Assembly: GCA_032717465.1 (NCBI GenBank)
Contig: CM064715.1
Coordinates: forward strand, 38,616,659 to 38,680,658
Source of the DNA: Coenobita brevimanus
Taxonomy: Eukaryota > Arthropoda > Malacostraca > Decapoda > Coenobitidae
Reading direction: 5' to 3'
Length of the DNA stretch: 64,000 bases
Shown: positions 39,330 to 50,199 of the stretch, piece after piece
Position numbering within the stretch: position 1 is the stretch's first letter
Layout: every line of letters begins with the position of its first letter
The notes under the pieces: model-generated
What the model was told of the DNA's origin: nothing
The model's input: only the letters and a program-made list of their open reading frames with translations
The model's database searches: none
Translations under genes and position numbers: made by a program

Positions 39330-39500
39330 TAAGGACTAACCGTATGAAGCATACTGTAAACCATGAGATGTCTCTTTGTGATGCCATTCTTAGCCGCGAC
39401 CTGTCTCGGTTGACCCTGGCTCAGGCTATCACAAATACTCGTACTGACTCAGCTGCCACCATAGTTTGGAGCACGGCGTATCAGCAATGACAAGGATCAA
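39330..39500 (+). pseudogene. Possible retroelement gag-like fragment
   Basis: A plus-strand frame contains the peptide RDLSRLTLAQAITNTRTD followed by SAAT and a stop after AYQQ. The LTLAQAI...R..E/DAA pattern is reminiscent of the end of a Ty3/gypsy-type gag retrotransposon domain. It is short, and the Zn-knuckle and pol are absent. Weak identification; unrelated origin is possible. Confidence 0.3.
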
Positions 39501-39679
39501 TCATTGTTTAACTGCAGGGAGGGAACGGAGGCAGAGGCGAATCCAAGTGATGAGGACCGCTCCCACAAAATGCTCTAGCTAATCCTATTAGAATGAACTG
39601 TCATGATCGTCCCCATTATGAGTTGATTGGAAATGGATATAGCGCTGCTGTCAAATAAGTCAGTGGAGGAAAAAGAGAC

Positions 39680-40036
39680 GTGGCTACTGGGATATATCAA
39701 GAGTGGCTAGTGATAGGGTGGCTAGTGATAAAGTGGCTAGAGATAGAGTGAGAGAAGTATTCCAAGATGTTGAGTCGTAAGTTAAGAATTTGTATATATA
39801 GTAACTTGTACATAGCAATCTAGTAACGTAACTGTTCCCATTTAGTATTCTGTTGGCTGAAGTGTCTGACTGATCTTGTTTGAATAAGTCTGTAAGTGAT
39901 TCTAAGTAGGTTAGTAGCATCCCTCTTTGTATCTGTTTATTATGCAAAGGATCTAATTCTGTAAGGTTTATTTGCATGAGCGTCATTGCCTTTGTGATGA
40001 ACCCTCAGAGGCAAATCTCCCTGCGCGGCCCGTAAC
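39680..40036 (+). mobile_element. Possible LTR remnant
   Basis: A purine run GTGGAGGAAAAAGAG (39662-39676) resembles a polypurine tract. It is followed by ~355 bp that contain a TATATATAG (near 39793) and end in GCGCGGCCCGTAACA at 40036. An LTR boundary of TG...CA fits, but no second LTR or integration duplication is visible. Near its start is a 15-bp tandem (GTGGCTAGTGATAGA, four units, 39704-39750). Confidence 0.3.
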
Positions 40037-40044
40037 ACTATCTA

Positions 40045-40165
40045 TCTGTTTATCTATCCATCTATCTATTTGTAGTTAGACGCTTAATCCCGTAAGAGGC
40101 GGCCACAAACAAAATCTCCTCCATGTCGCACTGCCTTCTTCCATTCGCAACCACGTCCCACTAAT
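40045..40165 (-). mobile_element. RTE-like LINE 3' end fragment (copy B)
   Basis: The minus strand reads GCGACATGGAGGAGATTTTG, TTTGTGGCCGCCTCTTACGG and GATTAAGCGTCT, then ATAGATAGATGGATAGAT. This is the same terminal sequence as copies A, C and D, with a GATA-type tail. Confidence 0.7.
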
Positions 40166-40373
40166 TCAGAGGTCCAAACATGTCAAATAATTATTGACCC
40201 AAAGTGTATATGAGAATGAAAGACTGATGATATTCAGTGTTACCGAAGACTCGGGTGTGATCTGGACAGTCTTACAGGTAAAAGTCAGGTTATATTTAGG
40301 AAATCTGTTATTCAGAGAGAGAAAGAGAGGGGGGGGGGAGGAATTGCCTGATTGATTCAGATATAATTCGGGA

Positions 40374-40374
<1 letters not shown>

Positions 40375-40413
<39 letters not shown>
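40375..40413. repeat. (AAT)n microsatellite
   Basis: About 12 AAT units, with decayed units to 40440. A G10 run lies near 40330-40339. Confidence 0.95.
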
Positions 40414-40414
<1 letters not shown>

Positions 40415-40439
40415 GTAATAACAGTGATAATAATAATTA

Positions 40440-40760
40440 CAACAACACGTCAAGCGCACCCAGAGAGCGCATACCTCCGCCAACACCTAAACCAGATAAC
40501 TCGGATCACCACCAAAATTTGAACAACTCTGTCTAGACCCATGACCCACATATCCACAAAAATTTCATTGATCTTCAACAATAGTTTTTTGAGACATCTT
40601 GTGGACAAACAAACAAAAAACAGTCCTGAACGGTGACTCGAACTCTGATCACCAAATTTAATCAATTCTTCCTTGGCCTATAACCCACATATTCCCAAAA
40701 TTTCACTGAACTCCATTGATAACTTTTTTTTTTAGATTTCTTCGATTCGTTGGCTGAGGT
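40440..40760. repeat. Tandem dimer repeat (~135-bp units) with CAAACAAACAAA link
   Basis: Two related halves, about 40494-40615 and 40635-40745. Both carry CTC.GATCACCA.AATTT, AC.CATGACCCACATAT.CC or its variant, AAAATTTCA.TGA.CT and a T-rich GA.A..TCTT end. Same architecture as 7644-7862. Confidence 0.7.
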
Positions 40761-40829
40761 AATGATGATGATGAAATTGGTCTAAAAGAGAAAAATAGAA
40801 AATAACAGAAAGGTGATTAGGGATATATA

Positions 40830-41110
40830 GGATGCAGGCTGTTTCAAATAATTTGCGTTTGTTGGTTTCCTTTCTTTGTGTTGGGTGCAAATTTCTTTCT
40901 CGTCCATGCACACGGTTCCTGTCTGTCTCTTATTCCTGGCAAGCAGCGGAGTGCCACAGGGATCAGCTGTCGATCCTGCTCTTTTTACAGTTTATACGAT
41001 ATCAACGATGTATGATTAATCACTTCGTATCAAATTTGGTGGGTGGTACTAAGATTGACGATTATTATAACCAATTATTACACACTAATTGTCCAACAGA
41101 ATCTAAGTAA
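40830..41110 (+). pseudogene. CR1-like LINE reverse transcriptase fragment, part 1
   Basis: SGVPQGS (40945-40965) is the conserved RT box before the active site. In a shifted frame INHFVSNLVGGTKIDDY (near 41018-41068) aligns with the usual FADDTK region, where the catalytic Asp pair has become Gly-Gly. Frameshifts separate the two parts. A related C-terminal piece lies at 42700-43210. Clade assignment (CR1/L2-like) is from memory of the SGVPQGS...FADDTK pattern. Confidence 0.6.
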
Positions 41111-41439
41111 ATCAAAAGAATGGTCATTCCGATTCCAAATTCTGTTTATCAGACTGTCGGTGAACAGTCAACATGGATCATAAACCTTAACAAATACAGT
41201 ACAATCCGTCATAACTCCTGAACACAGAGGTTTTAGTTTTTATAAACATCTAGTCTTAGTCCTCGTGTTTTTCTATACCTGAAACAACTCTCAAAATAGC
41301 TAACACATATCGTTAATATCCCAAAACACATTCAGTTAAAACCCTGATATATGCATATTCTACTTGCTTGTTCGTTCTCAACACTGTCCATTTCTAAATG
41401 GTATATCTGCTTTTTTTTTTTTTTTTTTTCCACAGAGGG
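41111..41439. other. Unassigned spacer
   Basis: No recognised feature; a T20 run sits near 41410-41430. Confidence 0.35.
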
Positions 41440-41900
41440 ATTTCATGCTCCACTGAGTATCAACTGAATAAGGCCATAGGTAATTGGTCAGGAATAGGTC
41501 AATTTTTACTGTTTTGGTTCGATTTAGACTAAACTTGATGGAAGAAGACAGGTTTAGCAAAGGATGAAGTGATTCATTTTTTAGGGGAGGAGGGGAAAAT
41601 CTAACAGAAATGGTCACAGGACAAGGTCAGACATTCTGCCCTTCAACTCAGAAAGTACGTATTTAATTTGGATTAAAGTTCATGGAGGAGTTGTAGATCA
41701 GCCAGAGAGGAAATTATTTTTTTTTTATGAGAATAATTATGTCAAAGATTGAAGTCACTGGGGAAAGTGAACGTAAGTATCTTTTATTCATTATGAACCA
41801 AACTTAGTGTAGAGGTTAATGGTCACGCAAGGATGAAGTATTGTAGGTTTTGGAACAATATGTCAAAGGTCAAGGTCACGGAGCAGGGACAAATGTTCAG
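41440..41900 (+). repeat. AGGTCA-rich dispersed repeat
   Basis: Units with GACTAAACTTGATGGAAGA, GATGAAGTGATTCATTTTTT and GTCAAAGGTCAAGGTCAC (41862-41879). Lies between the two CR1-like pieces. Non-coding. Confidence 0.7.
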
Positions 41901-41949
41901 TCGTAGACCAATTGTAAGGCGTGTATGCTGCGTTCTCTGCTTTCTCCTT

Positions 41950-42055
41950 CTTGATTTAACTCCCGATGATTTTATTAAGCTTGAGATACTTTTCGAATGG
42001 GAACGGATTAGCCAGAGCCTTCATTAACCCCTTCAGTCCTGCAATGCTCAAGTTA
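41950..42055 (+). repeat. Foldback-family left half
   Basis: GATGATTTTATTAAGCTTGA, ACTTTTCGAATGGGAACGG and TTAACCCCTTCAGTCCTGC. The right arm is weak (GCTCAAGTTAAATAAC). Confidence 0.55.
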
Positions 42056-42164
42056 AATAACTTATAAACACCTTCTGAACATCTAGCACAGAGGCTTTTA
42101 AAACGCTATGAACTAAGTATAAAAATACATTTCATAAATTCGTGAAGATGTAGGCATAGCAGTG

Positions 42165-42420
42165 CACTAAAAAAAAACTGAAACAAAGTAGAGGCAGTAA
42201 AGGATATGTAACCACATCCTTACATTATTTTTTTATATATTTTACTCTAGTTCCTGTCATTATGGTGTGGCAATGCATAATGATACGTTCACCTGAAAAA
42301 TGTCGTGAGTATGGTGTAACTATTAACCAGCCATGCAGTGCATAAGAGTGTGTCATTCAAAAGTGTAGGGATGGGGTTACATATCCTTTGTTGCCTCGAC
42401 CTTTTTTTCATTGTTTTGGG
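42165..42420. repeat. Inverted repeat, ~40-60-bp arms
   Basis: GAGGCAGTAAAGGATATGTA at about 42190-42209, then ACCACATCCTTACA, is matched in inverse by TGTAGGGATGGGGT (42364) and TACATATCCTTTGTTGCCTC (42378-42397). The arms extend into A/T runs. The 135-bp spacer has weaker inner complementarity (GCATAATG/CTTATGC). Foldback element or MITE of unknown class. Confidence 0.7.
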
Positions 42421-42699
42421 GTTCACTGCTATCTCTTTATGTATTTTATATTTACTATAAAGAAATTCCAGATTTTGCAAAGCGGAGTTCACAATTTAAA
42501 ATTCAAGATTGAAATAAAAAGAAATTTACCGTAAGTGATGCAAAATATAAATTATCAAGTAGTGACTCTTTAGAAAGATATATAAAGTTTTCAGGAAAGA
42601 TATATAAAGTTTTCAAAGCAGCGTAATGAATCCCCCTCTCCCAAAAAAGGACAAAATGAATTATCGAATTCATAAACCAAAATTCCATACTTAGTGGTA
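42421..42699. other. Spacer with a 20-bp direct duplication
   Basis: AAAGATATATAAAGTTTTCA occurs twice in succession near 42573-42616. No gene. Confidence 0.5.
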
Positions 42700-43210
42700 A
42701 AGACATGCCGTAATTACTCGTATCGGTTTATAACAGTCTTGTGGCGCCACATTTGGAATATTCAGTATAGTTTCGATTCCTTCCTGTGCAAGAATCAAGT
42801 AAATAAGAGCTAGACGAAGGCAGAGAATGTAAATCTATGCCTTCCTTACGTAACACAGCCAACAGTATAATATAAGACTAAAGGACCTGGACCTACGAGT
42901 ATTCCCTTCATCAAAGCCCGATTGAATTGAAAATTAATTGAATGTTTATAAATCTTAATGGGTTGTTAAGATGTGCTTATTGCTTTTATTTTTTTTTTTT
43001 ACTTTTGTTTTTCACATCTTTGTGTGTGGATATTGTTTAAAATTTAAAGGTCAAAGGATTAACTTTGATGTCACGAAATATTTCTTCACCAATAATAACG
43101 ATCTCTCCTAAAATAGTCTTTCAAAGCACCAGCACAGGCATAACAAATAGACATCGATTGACTACTACCAGAAGTTATCTAGTATATGAATATATGGTGT
43201 CACGCATGTC
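42700..43210 (+). pseudogene. CR1-like LINE fragment, part 2 (C-terminal domain)
   Basis: SLVAPHLEYSV (near 42737-42770) matches the LVRPHLEYAVQFW box that follows the RT domain in CR1/L2-type LINEs. Further downstream fragments such as YNIRLKDLDLRVF (near 42868-42905) fit the next conserved block. Multiple stops and frameshifts. Likely the same insertion as 40830-41110, separated by later insertions. Confidence 0.55.
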
Positions 43211-43579
43211 TCACTATGGCTCAAGCTGCATAACCTAACACTGAAAAATTGTTCACCTATGTATACATATTTCTATGTTAATATGTATATGTATATAAAG
43301 TATGACATGCAGTATTAGTTATATATATTGTAGAAGACTCAGCTTGATTTTAGTGCCAATTTCAGATTTCTCTGTAGAATTTCCTTGAAGCAATTTTCAG
43401 TCCAGAATAGTGTTTCTTTTACACTTTATTCTTGTACAACCTGGTCCGGGAATTGAAAGAAAGCCGTTTACTACACTACCTGCTCTTAAACTCCAGCAAT
43501 TTTTCAACTACTGCAATAAGGTCGTGCCACCTGGGAATGACCAGGTTTGTGTGTCCAATAGATATATTCAAAACCTTGT

Positions 43580-43582
<3 letters not shown>
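43211..43582. other. Unassigned spacer
   Basis: TATGTATATG-rich stretch near 43257-43300; no gene. Confidence 0.35.
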
Positions 43583-43860
<278 letters not shown>

Positions 43861-44052
43861 GGGCTTGTAGTAATGGTGTGAGCGCGAGTGTGTATGGAAG
43901 TGAATGTGCGTTTGAAAAGAACTGGTCGTAAACCCCCCCCCCCTCTCTCTCTCTCTCGTAACCATAACTCAACTCTCTGGTGGGGAAAAAATCAATTCCC
44001 GCGAGAGTTTACTTCCATCCCGGGTTTAATCGAGGACATAAAAGCCGCCTCG

Positions 44053-44370
44053 GTCAACAGTGCAGACGAGATGCTGGTGTTCCTGTGTTTCGTTCCTTGT
44101 TCCTTTGTTCCTTGTTGTTCCGTCTCTTGTAATTTTTTCCTTGTTCTGTTTTCTGTTCCTGATTTGGTATGTCAACAATGCAGAAGAGATGCTGGTGTTC
44201 CTAAGTTTCGTTCCTTGTTCCTTTTGTTTCTTGAATCTCCGTTCCCTGTTTCTGATTGGATCGATTATTCGTAACAATGGAGACTACTGTAGATACCAAT
44301 ATTCGTGTACTTTGTTCCTTGCTCCATATTGTCCCGTTCCCTATTTCTGAGTCGCCCAATGAACAATGGT
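44053..44370 (+). repeat. GTTCC minisatellite, ~100-118-bp higher-order units
   Basis: GTCAACAGTGCAGACGAGAT (44053) recurs as GTCAACAATGCAGAAGAGAT (44171) and in decayed form near 44271 and 44353. Each is followed by GTTCCT..GTTTCGTTCCTTG words. The same unit organisation returns at 48820-50100. Confidence 0.75.
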
Positions 44371-44394
44371 CAGGAGATTATGTGGAAGGTTGTT

Positions 44395-44459
44395 ACATCC
44401 GTACTCGCAAAGCGAGAGTTGAGTTTGGTTTTACACAGCGCGCGCGCTCGCGCGTGTGC

Positions 44460-44544
<85 letters not shown>

Positions 44545-44880
44545 CAAAATATCTCGAACACTTTTAAACCTATTTTCCTCAATTTGGTGGAATGATCCAG
44601 GGTTGGCCAAGGTGCTGACCAACTTTTTTAAAGCAGTAGACAAAATTTCTTAGTCACATAAGAAGGTCAAAACAAACAAGTTATGATCCGATTTTCTTCA
44701 AATTTGTTCCAAGGACTGAAGATAAGACATCAACATAAGGGTCCGATTTCAGGATCACTCAGTCATAGATCAAGGCCACATGGCATGGTCAAAGATGAAG
44801 GTCATGTGGGGAAAGATCAAAGATAAAGGTCACGTGGGTTAAGGCATTTTTGTCACACCCGCGGGAGAGGCCAAATTTAA
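44395..44880 (+). repeat. AGGTCA-rich dispersed repeat with 5' hairpin and (GT)n
   Basis: Starts GTACTCGCAAAGCGAG, then GCGCGCGCGC and (GT)n 44462-44542, TTTCCTCAATTTGGTGGAAT, and AGGTCA-like sites (GATCAAGGCCACATGGC, AAAGGTCACGTGGG), ending near ACCCGCGGGAGAGGCC. Order matches 4980-5850. Confidence 0.7.
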
Positions 44881-44964
44881 TGTTTGTCCCCTTCCCTCCT
44901 TCTCTCACTCACTGAGTTACTATGCTTTCATCAAGAATGGGGTACAGATCTTAAGGGAGGAGCG

Positions 44965-45275
44965 TTAGGAAAATGAAATTTTCCACAATGGTAGATTTCC
45001 CCCCAGGCCAGGTTTCAGGCAGGGTGAGATGCCCACTGGCAGCAGCCCCCAGGTGTTCTGCCCAAAACCATTAGGTCCGGACAGTTTTTTTTTTTGTTTT
45101 TTTTTTTCTACTTAGGGACACAAATTCTTGCACAATGTTAAAGTTTCAATCGCTCCAAGTTATAAGTATGGTGACGCCCTCGAGGGCTTCTGTCTGCAGG
45201 GGTAGCCACCAACGGCGATCTCAGCCAAAGTCGTTATGTATAGCAAAGGCTTGTAACAGAAGAATATGAATATTT
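44965..45275 (+). repeat. ~145-bp tandem repeat, left part of array
   Basis: Units start near 44968 (GAAATTTTCCACAATGGTAG) and 45114 (GGACACAAATTCTTGCACAA). They match the units at 47395-47960. The Jockey LINE lies between the two parts. Confidence 0.7.
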
Positions 45276-45279
45276 GCTT

Positions 45280-47275
45280 TCTGATAAATGTTCTCCCCAA
45301 CCGGAGCCAATCCAACCCTGAATCACATAATCTTTACGTTTCTGCCCGGAATCGTGCTAAGTCTGTTCTTCGCTCTACTAAAAATAATTTCATCCATACT
45401 AAATGCTCTCAACTCTCCAACTCGAATTCTTCTCGCTCCTTCTGGCACCTTGCCAAAAATCTTTCTAACAACTTTACCTCATCATCCTTCCCTCCTCTTT
45501 TCTACTCTGATGGTTCTGTAGCTATTTCTTCTACTGATAAAGCAGATCTCTTCACACAGACTTTCTCCTCCAATCCCACCTTAGACGATTCCGGTGCTGT
45601 TCCTCCATCACTTCCCCCCTCTGACTTCCTCATGGCTGACATTAAAATTTCTTCAGCTGATGTATTTTCTGCCATTACTGGCCTCAGTACTAACAAGGCA
45701 TATGGGCCTGATGGGGTCCCTCCTGTTGTTCTCAAAAACTGTGCTTCTGTGCTTACACCCTGCCTAGGCAAACTATTTCGCCTTTGTCTGTCAACTTGTA
45801 CCTTTCCTTCTTGCTGGAAGTTTGCTCTCATTCAGCCAGTCCCAAAGAAGGGTGACCACTCCCAACCCTCCAACTATCGTCCAATTGCTTTAACGTCCTG
45901 TATTTCAAAAGTTTTCGAGTCAATTCTTAATAAAAAAATTTTTAAGGCATCTTTCCTATCACAACCTTCTTTCCGATCGTCAGTATGGGTTCCGTCAGGG
46001 ACGCTCCACTGGCGATCTTCTCCTACCTTTCAGACTCCTGGTCATCCTCCTTTCGGGACTTTGGCGAAAGCTTTGCCATTGCACTTGACATCTCAAAGGC
46101 TTTCGATCGAGTCTGGCATAAATCTTTAATTTCCAAACTGCCCTCCTACGGTTTCTATCCTTCTATCTGTGCCTTCATCGCTAGCTTCCTTTCTGGTCGT
46201 TCTATAGCCGCTGTCGTAGACAGCCATCGTTCTTCTCCTAGATCTATCAACAGTGGTGTTCCTCAGGGCTCTGTCCTATCACCAACTCTCTTCCTTTTAT
46301 TCATCAATGATCTTCTAAGCTGTACATCTAACCCTATCCACTCATACGCTGATGACTCCACCCTTCACCTTTCCATTCGGTTCCCGCAACGCCCATCTCA
46401 ACAGTTACTTCAAGAAACAAGGGATGAGGCTATGGCACACCTAATGTCTGACTTGGCTCATATCTCTGACTGGGGTAAAAATAATATGGTTGTCTTTAAT
46501 GCATCTAAGACTCAGTTCTTACACCTATCAACCCGACAAAATCTTCCACAGGTATACCCACTAATGTTTAATAATATTCAGATTAATCCTGCATCATCCT
46601 TGAACATGCTTGGGGTTTCATTTACTCGGGACTTATCTTGGAAAGATCATATTACATCTCTTGTAAAATCTGCTTCCAAGAGATTGGGTGTGCTAAGCCG
46701 ACTCCGCTCTTTCTTTACCCCTGCACAATTGTTGACTCTATACAGGGGTTTTATCCGCCCCTGTGTGGAGTACAACTCTCATGTGTGGGGAGGCTCCCCA
46801 CATACAGCTCTTCTCAATAGGGTGGAGTCAATGGCTTTTCGTCTCATTAACTCTCCTCCTCTTACTGACTCCCTTCAACCTCTGTCTCTTCGCCGAACTG
46901 TTGCATCTTTATCTCTTTTCTATCGCTACTTTAATGGTCACTGCTCCTCTGAACTGTCTGCTTGCATTCCTCCACCTCTACGACAGGCGCGTAGCACCCG
47001 TCTAGCAGCAAACTCTCATCCCTTTTCTGTCCAACTCTCTAATGCAAGAGTTAACCGTTACTCCCAGTCTTTCATTTATGCAACAGGTCAGCTCTGGAAC
47101 TGTCTCCCTCTGTCTGTATTTCCTCCTGCCTATGATCTCCAGTCTTTCAAACGTAGTGTGTCCAGGCATCTCAAAATGATCGGATCTTGAATTTGGCTCT
47201 CTATTGTATTTTGTTTTTCTCTTGGAGGGAACTGTTACTGCGGGCTCATGGCCTTTGGTTCCTTCTTCCTCGCAT
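45280..47275 (+). pseudogene. Jockey-type LINE, copy 2 (near-intact RT, 5'-truncated)
   Basis: Reverse transcriptase of a non-LTR retrotransposon, lacking the endonuclease. Two frameshifts break it. One extra A lies in the run AATAAAAAAATTTTT (about 45926-45940), where copy 1 reads one base fewer. A 2-bp loss sits near 46021 (CTTCTCCTACC against CTTCTCACCTACC). Upstream, 45266-45930 carries NKAYGPDGVP and VPKKGDHSQPSNYRPIA. Downstream, 46022-47190 is one open frame of about 389 codons with DISKAFDRVW, SGVPQGSVLSPTLFLLFIND, YADD intact at 46345-46356, and the HVWGGSPHTAL C-terminal block, ending at a TGA. Better preserved than copy 1. Two homopolymer/short-indel breaks could also be assembly errors. 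Without an endonuclease it is not autonomous. Confidence 0.92.
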
Positions 47276-47296
47276 AAAAAAAAAAAAAAAAAAAAA
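47276..47296 (+). other. Poly(A) tail of Jockey copy 2
   Basis: A21 directly after GGTTCCTTCTTCCTCGCAT, as expected for a reverse-transcribed 3' end. Confidence 0.85.
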
Positions 47297-47299
47297 GCA

Positions 47300-47960
47300 C
47301 TTTTGGGGAAGGGTGGAACTACCGAGAGTCACCCTCATAAGGGAGGGATTGCCTCCGGGGGTTCCAAAAAAGCCCTTATCGGTATGCACGGCCGTGATTT
47401 TTAACCTAACAACACAAAATTCAACATACTGGTAGGCGTCTATGCCGGCCACGTCTAAGACAAAGTGAAATCCCCGATGACCACTCCCACGGGCGGGGGG
47501 ACTGGGGAAGGCATCCCTCAAGGGGGAGTCATTTTTTTTTTTTTTTTATCTAAGGACATGAAACTTGATACATCTTTACAGGGGCCACGTTTTAAGCAGT
47601 GTGAGCTCTCCAAAAGCCTCCCGCCACGGGGAAGGATGGGAGGAAACAGTCCCCAGTAATCCTGCCAGAGCCTTTATTAATGCACTGTCATGGTCTTTAA
47701 CCTAGGAACACGAAACTTTGCATAATGGTAGACGTTCATCTAGGCCACGTTTTAGGCAGGTCCATACCCCAGATGGCCACCTCTACTGGGGGGGCAGGGA
47801 AACTGTGACTGCCCCAGGTGGGGACAACGCTGCAATTTTTATCAAGCACACGAAATTTTGCGCAGTACAGTAACAGACCTTCACCCGGTTCTTGAGTATA
47901 TAGAGGGTGGGATCACCAAGGTTTGCCCCTCTGCTTCCCCCTTAAATAACAGAGTATATT
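47300..47960 (+). repeat. ~145-bp tandem repeat, right part of array
   Basis: The motif ACACGAAACTTTGCATAATG and variants starts near 47408, 47553, 47705 and 47845 (steps 145, 152, 140). Each is followed by TAGGC.TC.ATC.AGGCCACGT, TTTAGGCAG and a GGGGCAGGGAA-type G-rich end. Non-coding. Confidence 0.85.
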
Positions 47961-47999
47961 ATGAGGCGAAATGGGGGATGCGGGTATGAAAGCTGTCCT

Positions 48000-48790
48000 T
48001 TATCTCCTTTATCCAATTTAGAACAAAGTTTGTGGAAGAGTTGAGGTTAAGACAAGAACGAATGGATTCACTTTTAAGAATACTCAGTCAATAGTCAAGG
48101 TCACAGAGCAAGGTAAAATGTCAAGATCATATGGCAAGATCAGTCAAAAGGATTTTGATCCAAATACACCAACCATAGTCGAAGGGCTCCTGATACGACA
48201 AAGGAAAAGGGATTCAGTTTTAAGAAAATTCAGTCAAACGTTAAGGTTTCAGGGCAAGTTCGAAGTGTGATCCGTCTGCGTATGTCAACCAAATATCGAA
48301 AGCAAATGGATCTGATTTAAATTAGCTTTATTGGGAAAGTTAAGGGACTGCACGAGGTTGAGCTGTTGTTTTAGAGGACTATGGGTCAGAGGTCAAGATT
48401 ATATCGGAAGTTCAGCTTAAAAAGATTTTTTTCAATGTGCACTAAATTGATTGAGGTTAGTTCAAGCATTATGGATCCCCATTTTGAGGCCAATTCGTCA
48501 AAAGTGCAAAGCCAAATGTTCGACTGTTAACTGAAACTGTTTTGATTCGATTCACACCAAACATGGTGGAACTAGTAAAGGTCAATCAAGGATGAACAGA
48601 TTCGATTTTGAGAATAACAACTCAAAGTTTAAGATCACAGTGTAAGGTAAACCCATGCTGTTTTTATCCTGACTGAATCAAACCGTTTGCAAGAGTTAAG
48701 CGGTAGGCAAGGATGAAGCATTTCGATTTTGAGAACAGTCCGTCCAATGTTAAGGTCATAAAATCATATATTCTGCCCTTATATCAGCTG
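48000..48790 (+). repeat. AGGTCA-rich dispersed repeat, about six units
   Basis: Recurring ATCCAATTTAGAACAAAGTT, AAGAACGAATGGATTCACTT, ATACTCAGTCAATAGTCAAG (TCAAGGTCA at 48095-48103), GGGTCAGAGGTCAAGAT and ACACCAAACATGGTGGAACT. Period about 110-130 bp. Non-coding. Confidence 0.75.
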
Positions 48791-48819
48791 TAAGGACCGG
48801 ATGCAGAGTGGTCCTTAAT

Positions 48820-50100
48820 GTTACGTTCCATATTCATTTAGTTAGTATTGTTCCTTTCCCTGTTCTTGCATATTTCACTTAATAATAAATACGAAATGTA
48901 AGTGTTCCTTTGATTTCATCCTTGCTCCTTTGTTACTTATTTCTCGGTTCCCTTTCCTATTGAAGACAAAATGCCAGCATCCCTATCTTCTGTTCGTTGT
49001 TCCTTCGTTCTTCATTGTTCCTTTAGCTGTTCCTAGGTCGCCAGTAATGCACAGGTGTGATTGGAAAGTTGCGTTCCTGTGTTATTTTACTTAGTTCCTT
49101 TATTCCGTAATGTTCCGTTCCCAGCTCCTTAGTGGGTTGGGCATTAATGGAGAGATGCAAGTGAAAATTCGTGTTCCTGTATTCTTTTTTTTGTTTTTGT
49201 TCGTCGTCAGTTTAGTGTTCCTGCTTTCTGCTCATTGTTCCTTTGTTCCTCATTGCTCCGTTCCCCCTTCCTGTGTGGCACGTACAACAATGGAGGCGAG
49301 ATGCAAGTAAAAAGCTGAGTGCTCTTGTTTTATGTTCCTTGTTCCTGTTCTGTTCACTATTCCTTTGTATAGAATTTATGTTCTGCTCCCTACTCCTACG
49401 ATTAGTTTGTGTTCATTATTTCTTTGTTCCTTATTGTACTGTTCCCTGTTCCTGTGTGTCTCGGCCAACAAAGGAGACAAGATGCCAGAGGATAGTTGGG
49501 TCGGCCTGAGTTCCGTTCCTTGTTTCTTTAAGTAGCGTTCCTGTGTTCTGTTCCTTGCTCTTTTATGTTGTACTTCTTTGTTCTGTTTCTTGTTCCTTTG
49601 TGTGATGTTTCTGTACTGTGTCTCGTGTTCCTGTGTTCAGTATAGTGCTCATTATTGTGCTGTTCCCTGTTCTTGTGTTCCGTTCCAATGTGTCTCGGCC
49701 AACAATGGAAAGAAGGAGACGAAAGGAGAATGGAAAGTTGGTTGCAGTGTTTTGTTCTTTGTGTTGTCTGTATTTTTCATTTCAATGCCTTGTGATGTTT
49801 CGTGTTTTTTGTGTTCACTATTGTGTTCTTCCATGCACCTGTTGATCTGCTCCTTGTTCTTCTGTTCCGCCCCTTGTGCTATTTCGAGTTTTTGTATACA
49901 TTGCACTGTTATTCCATGTGTCTGTGTTCCGTTCTCTGACTTCCTGTATTCTGTTCTCTGTGCTACTATGTGTCCCTACGTTCCTTGTGCTGGTCACGTT
50001 CCTGTATTCACTGTGGCGTTGTCCCGTATTAGCATGTTCTGAGTTCATGTGTGGAGGCCGGTTGAGGGTTGAGTGTTCGTGTGTTCTGTTTAATGTCATT
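48820..50100 (+). repeat. GTTCC minisatellite, long array
   Basis: Dense TGTTCCTTTGTTCCTTGTTC words with a spaced marker that recurs near 49029, 49135, 49275, 49457 and 49690. The last two read TGTCTCGGCCAACAA.GGA, earlier ones are decayed. The array resumes at 55361 after the Helitron. Cys/Phe/Val-rich frames (up to 154 residues, 49578-50042) come from the repeat. Confidence 0.75.
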
Positions 50101-50101
50101 A

Positions 50102-50130
50102 CTAGCTGAGGTACCCTGCTTCGCCCGGGT
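50102..50130 (-). other. Helitron 3' terminus: hairpin plus CTAG
   Basis: Minus strand ACCCGGGCGAAGCAGGGT (50130-50113) folds with ACCC/GGGT and one more pair after a mismatch. It is followed by ACCTCAGCTAG and then the T target base at 50101. It acts as the replication terminator in canonical Helitrons. Confidence 0.88.
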
Positions 50131-50199
50131 TAAATGTTGTTGTGAATGATAGTTGTTGGATAGTAATTTTAGAGAAGCTTCAATAACATAGCAATTCTT

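Noticed and set aside
49578..50042. 154-residue Cys-rich frame that might look like a secreted peptide
   Set aside because: Generated by GTTCC minisatellite words (TGT, TTC, CTT codons); the cysteine spacing follows the repeat, and there is no signal peptide or stop context of interest.
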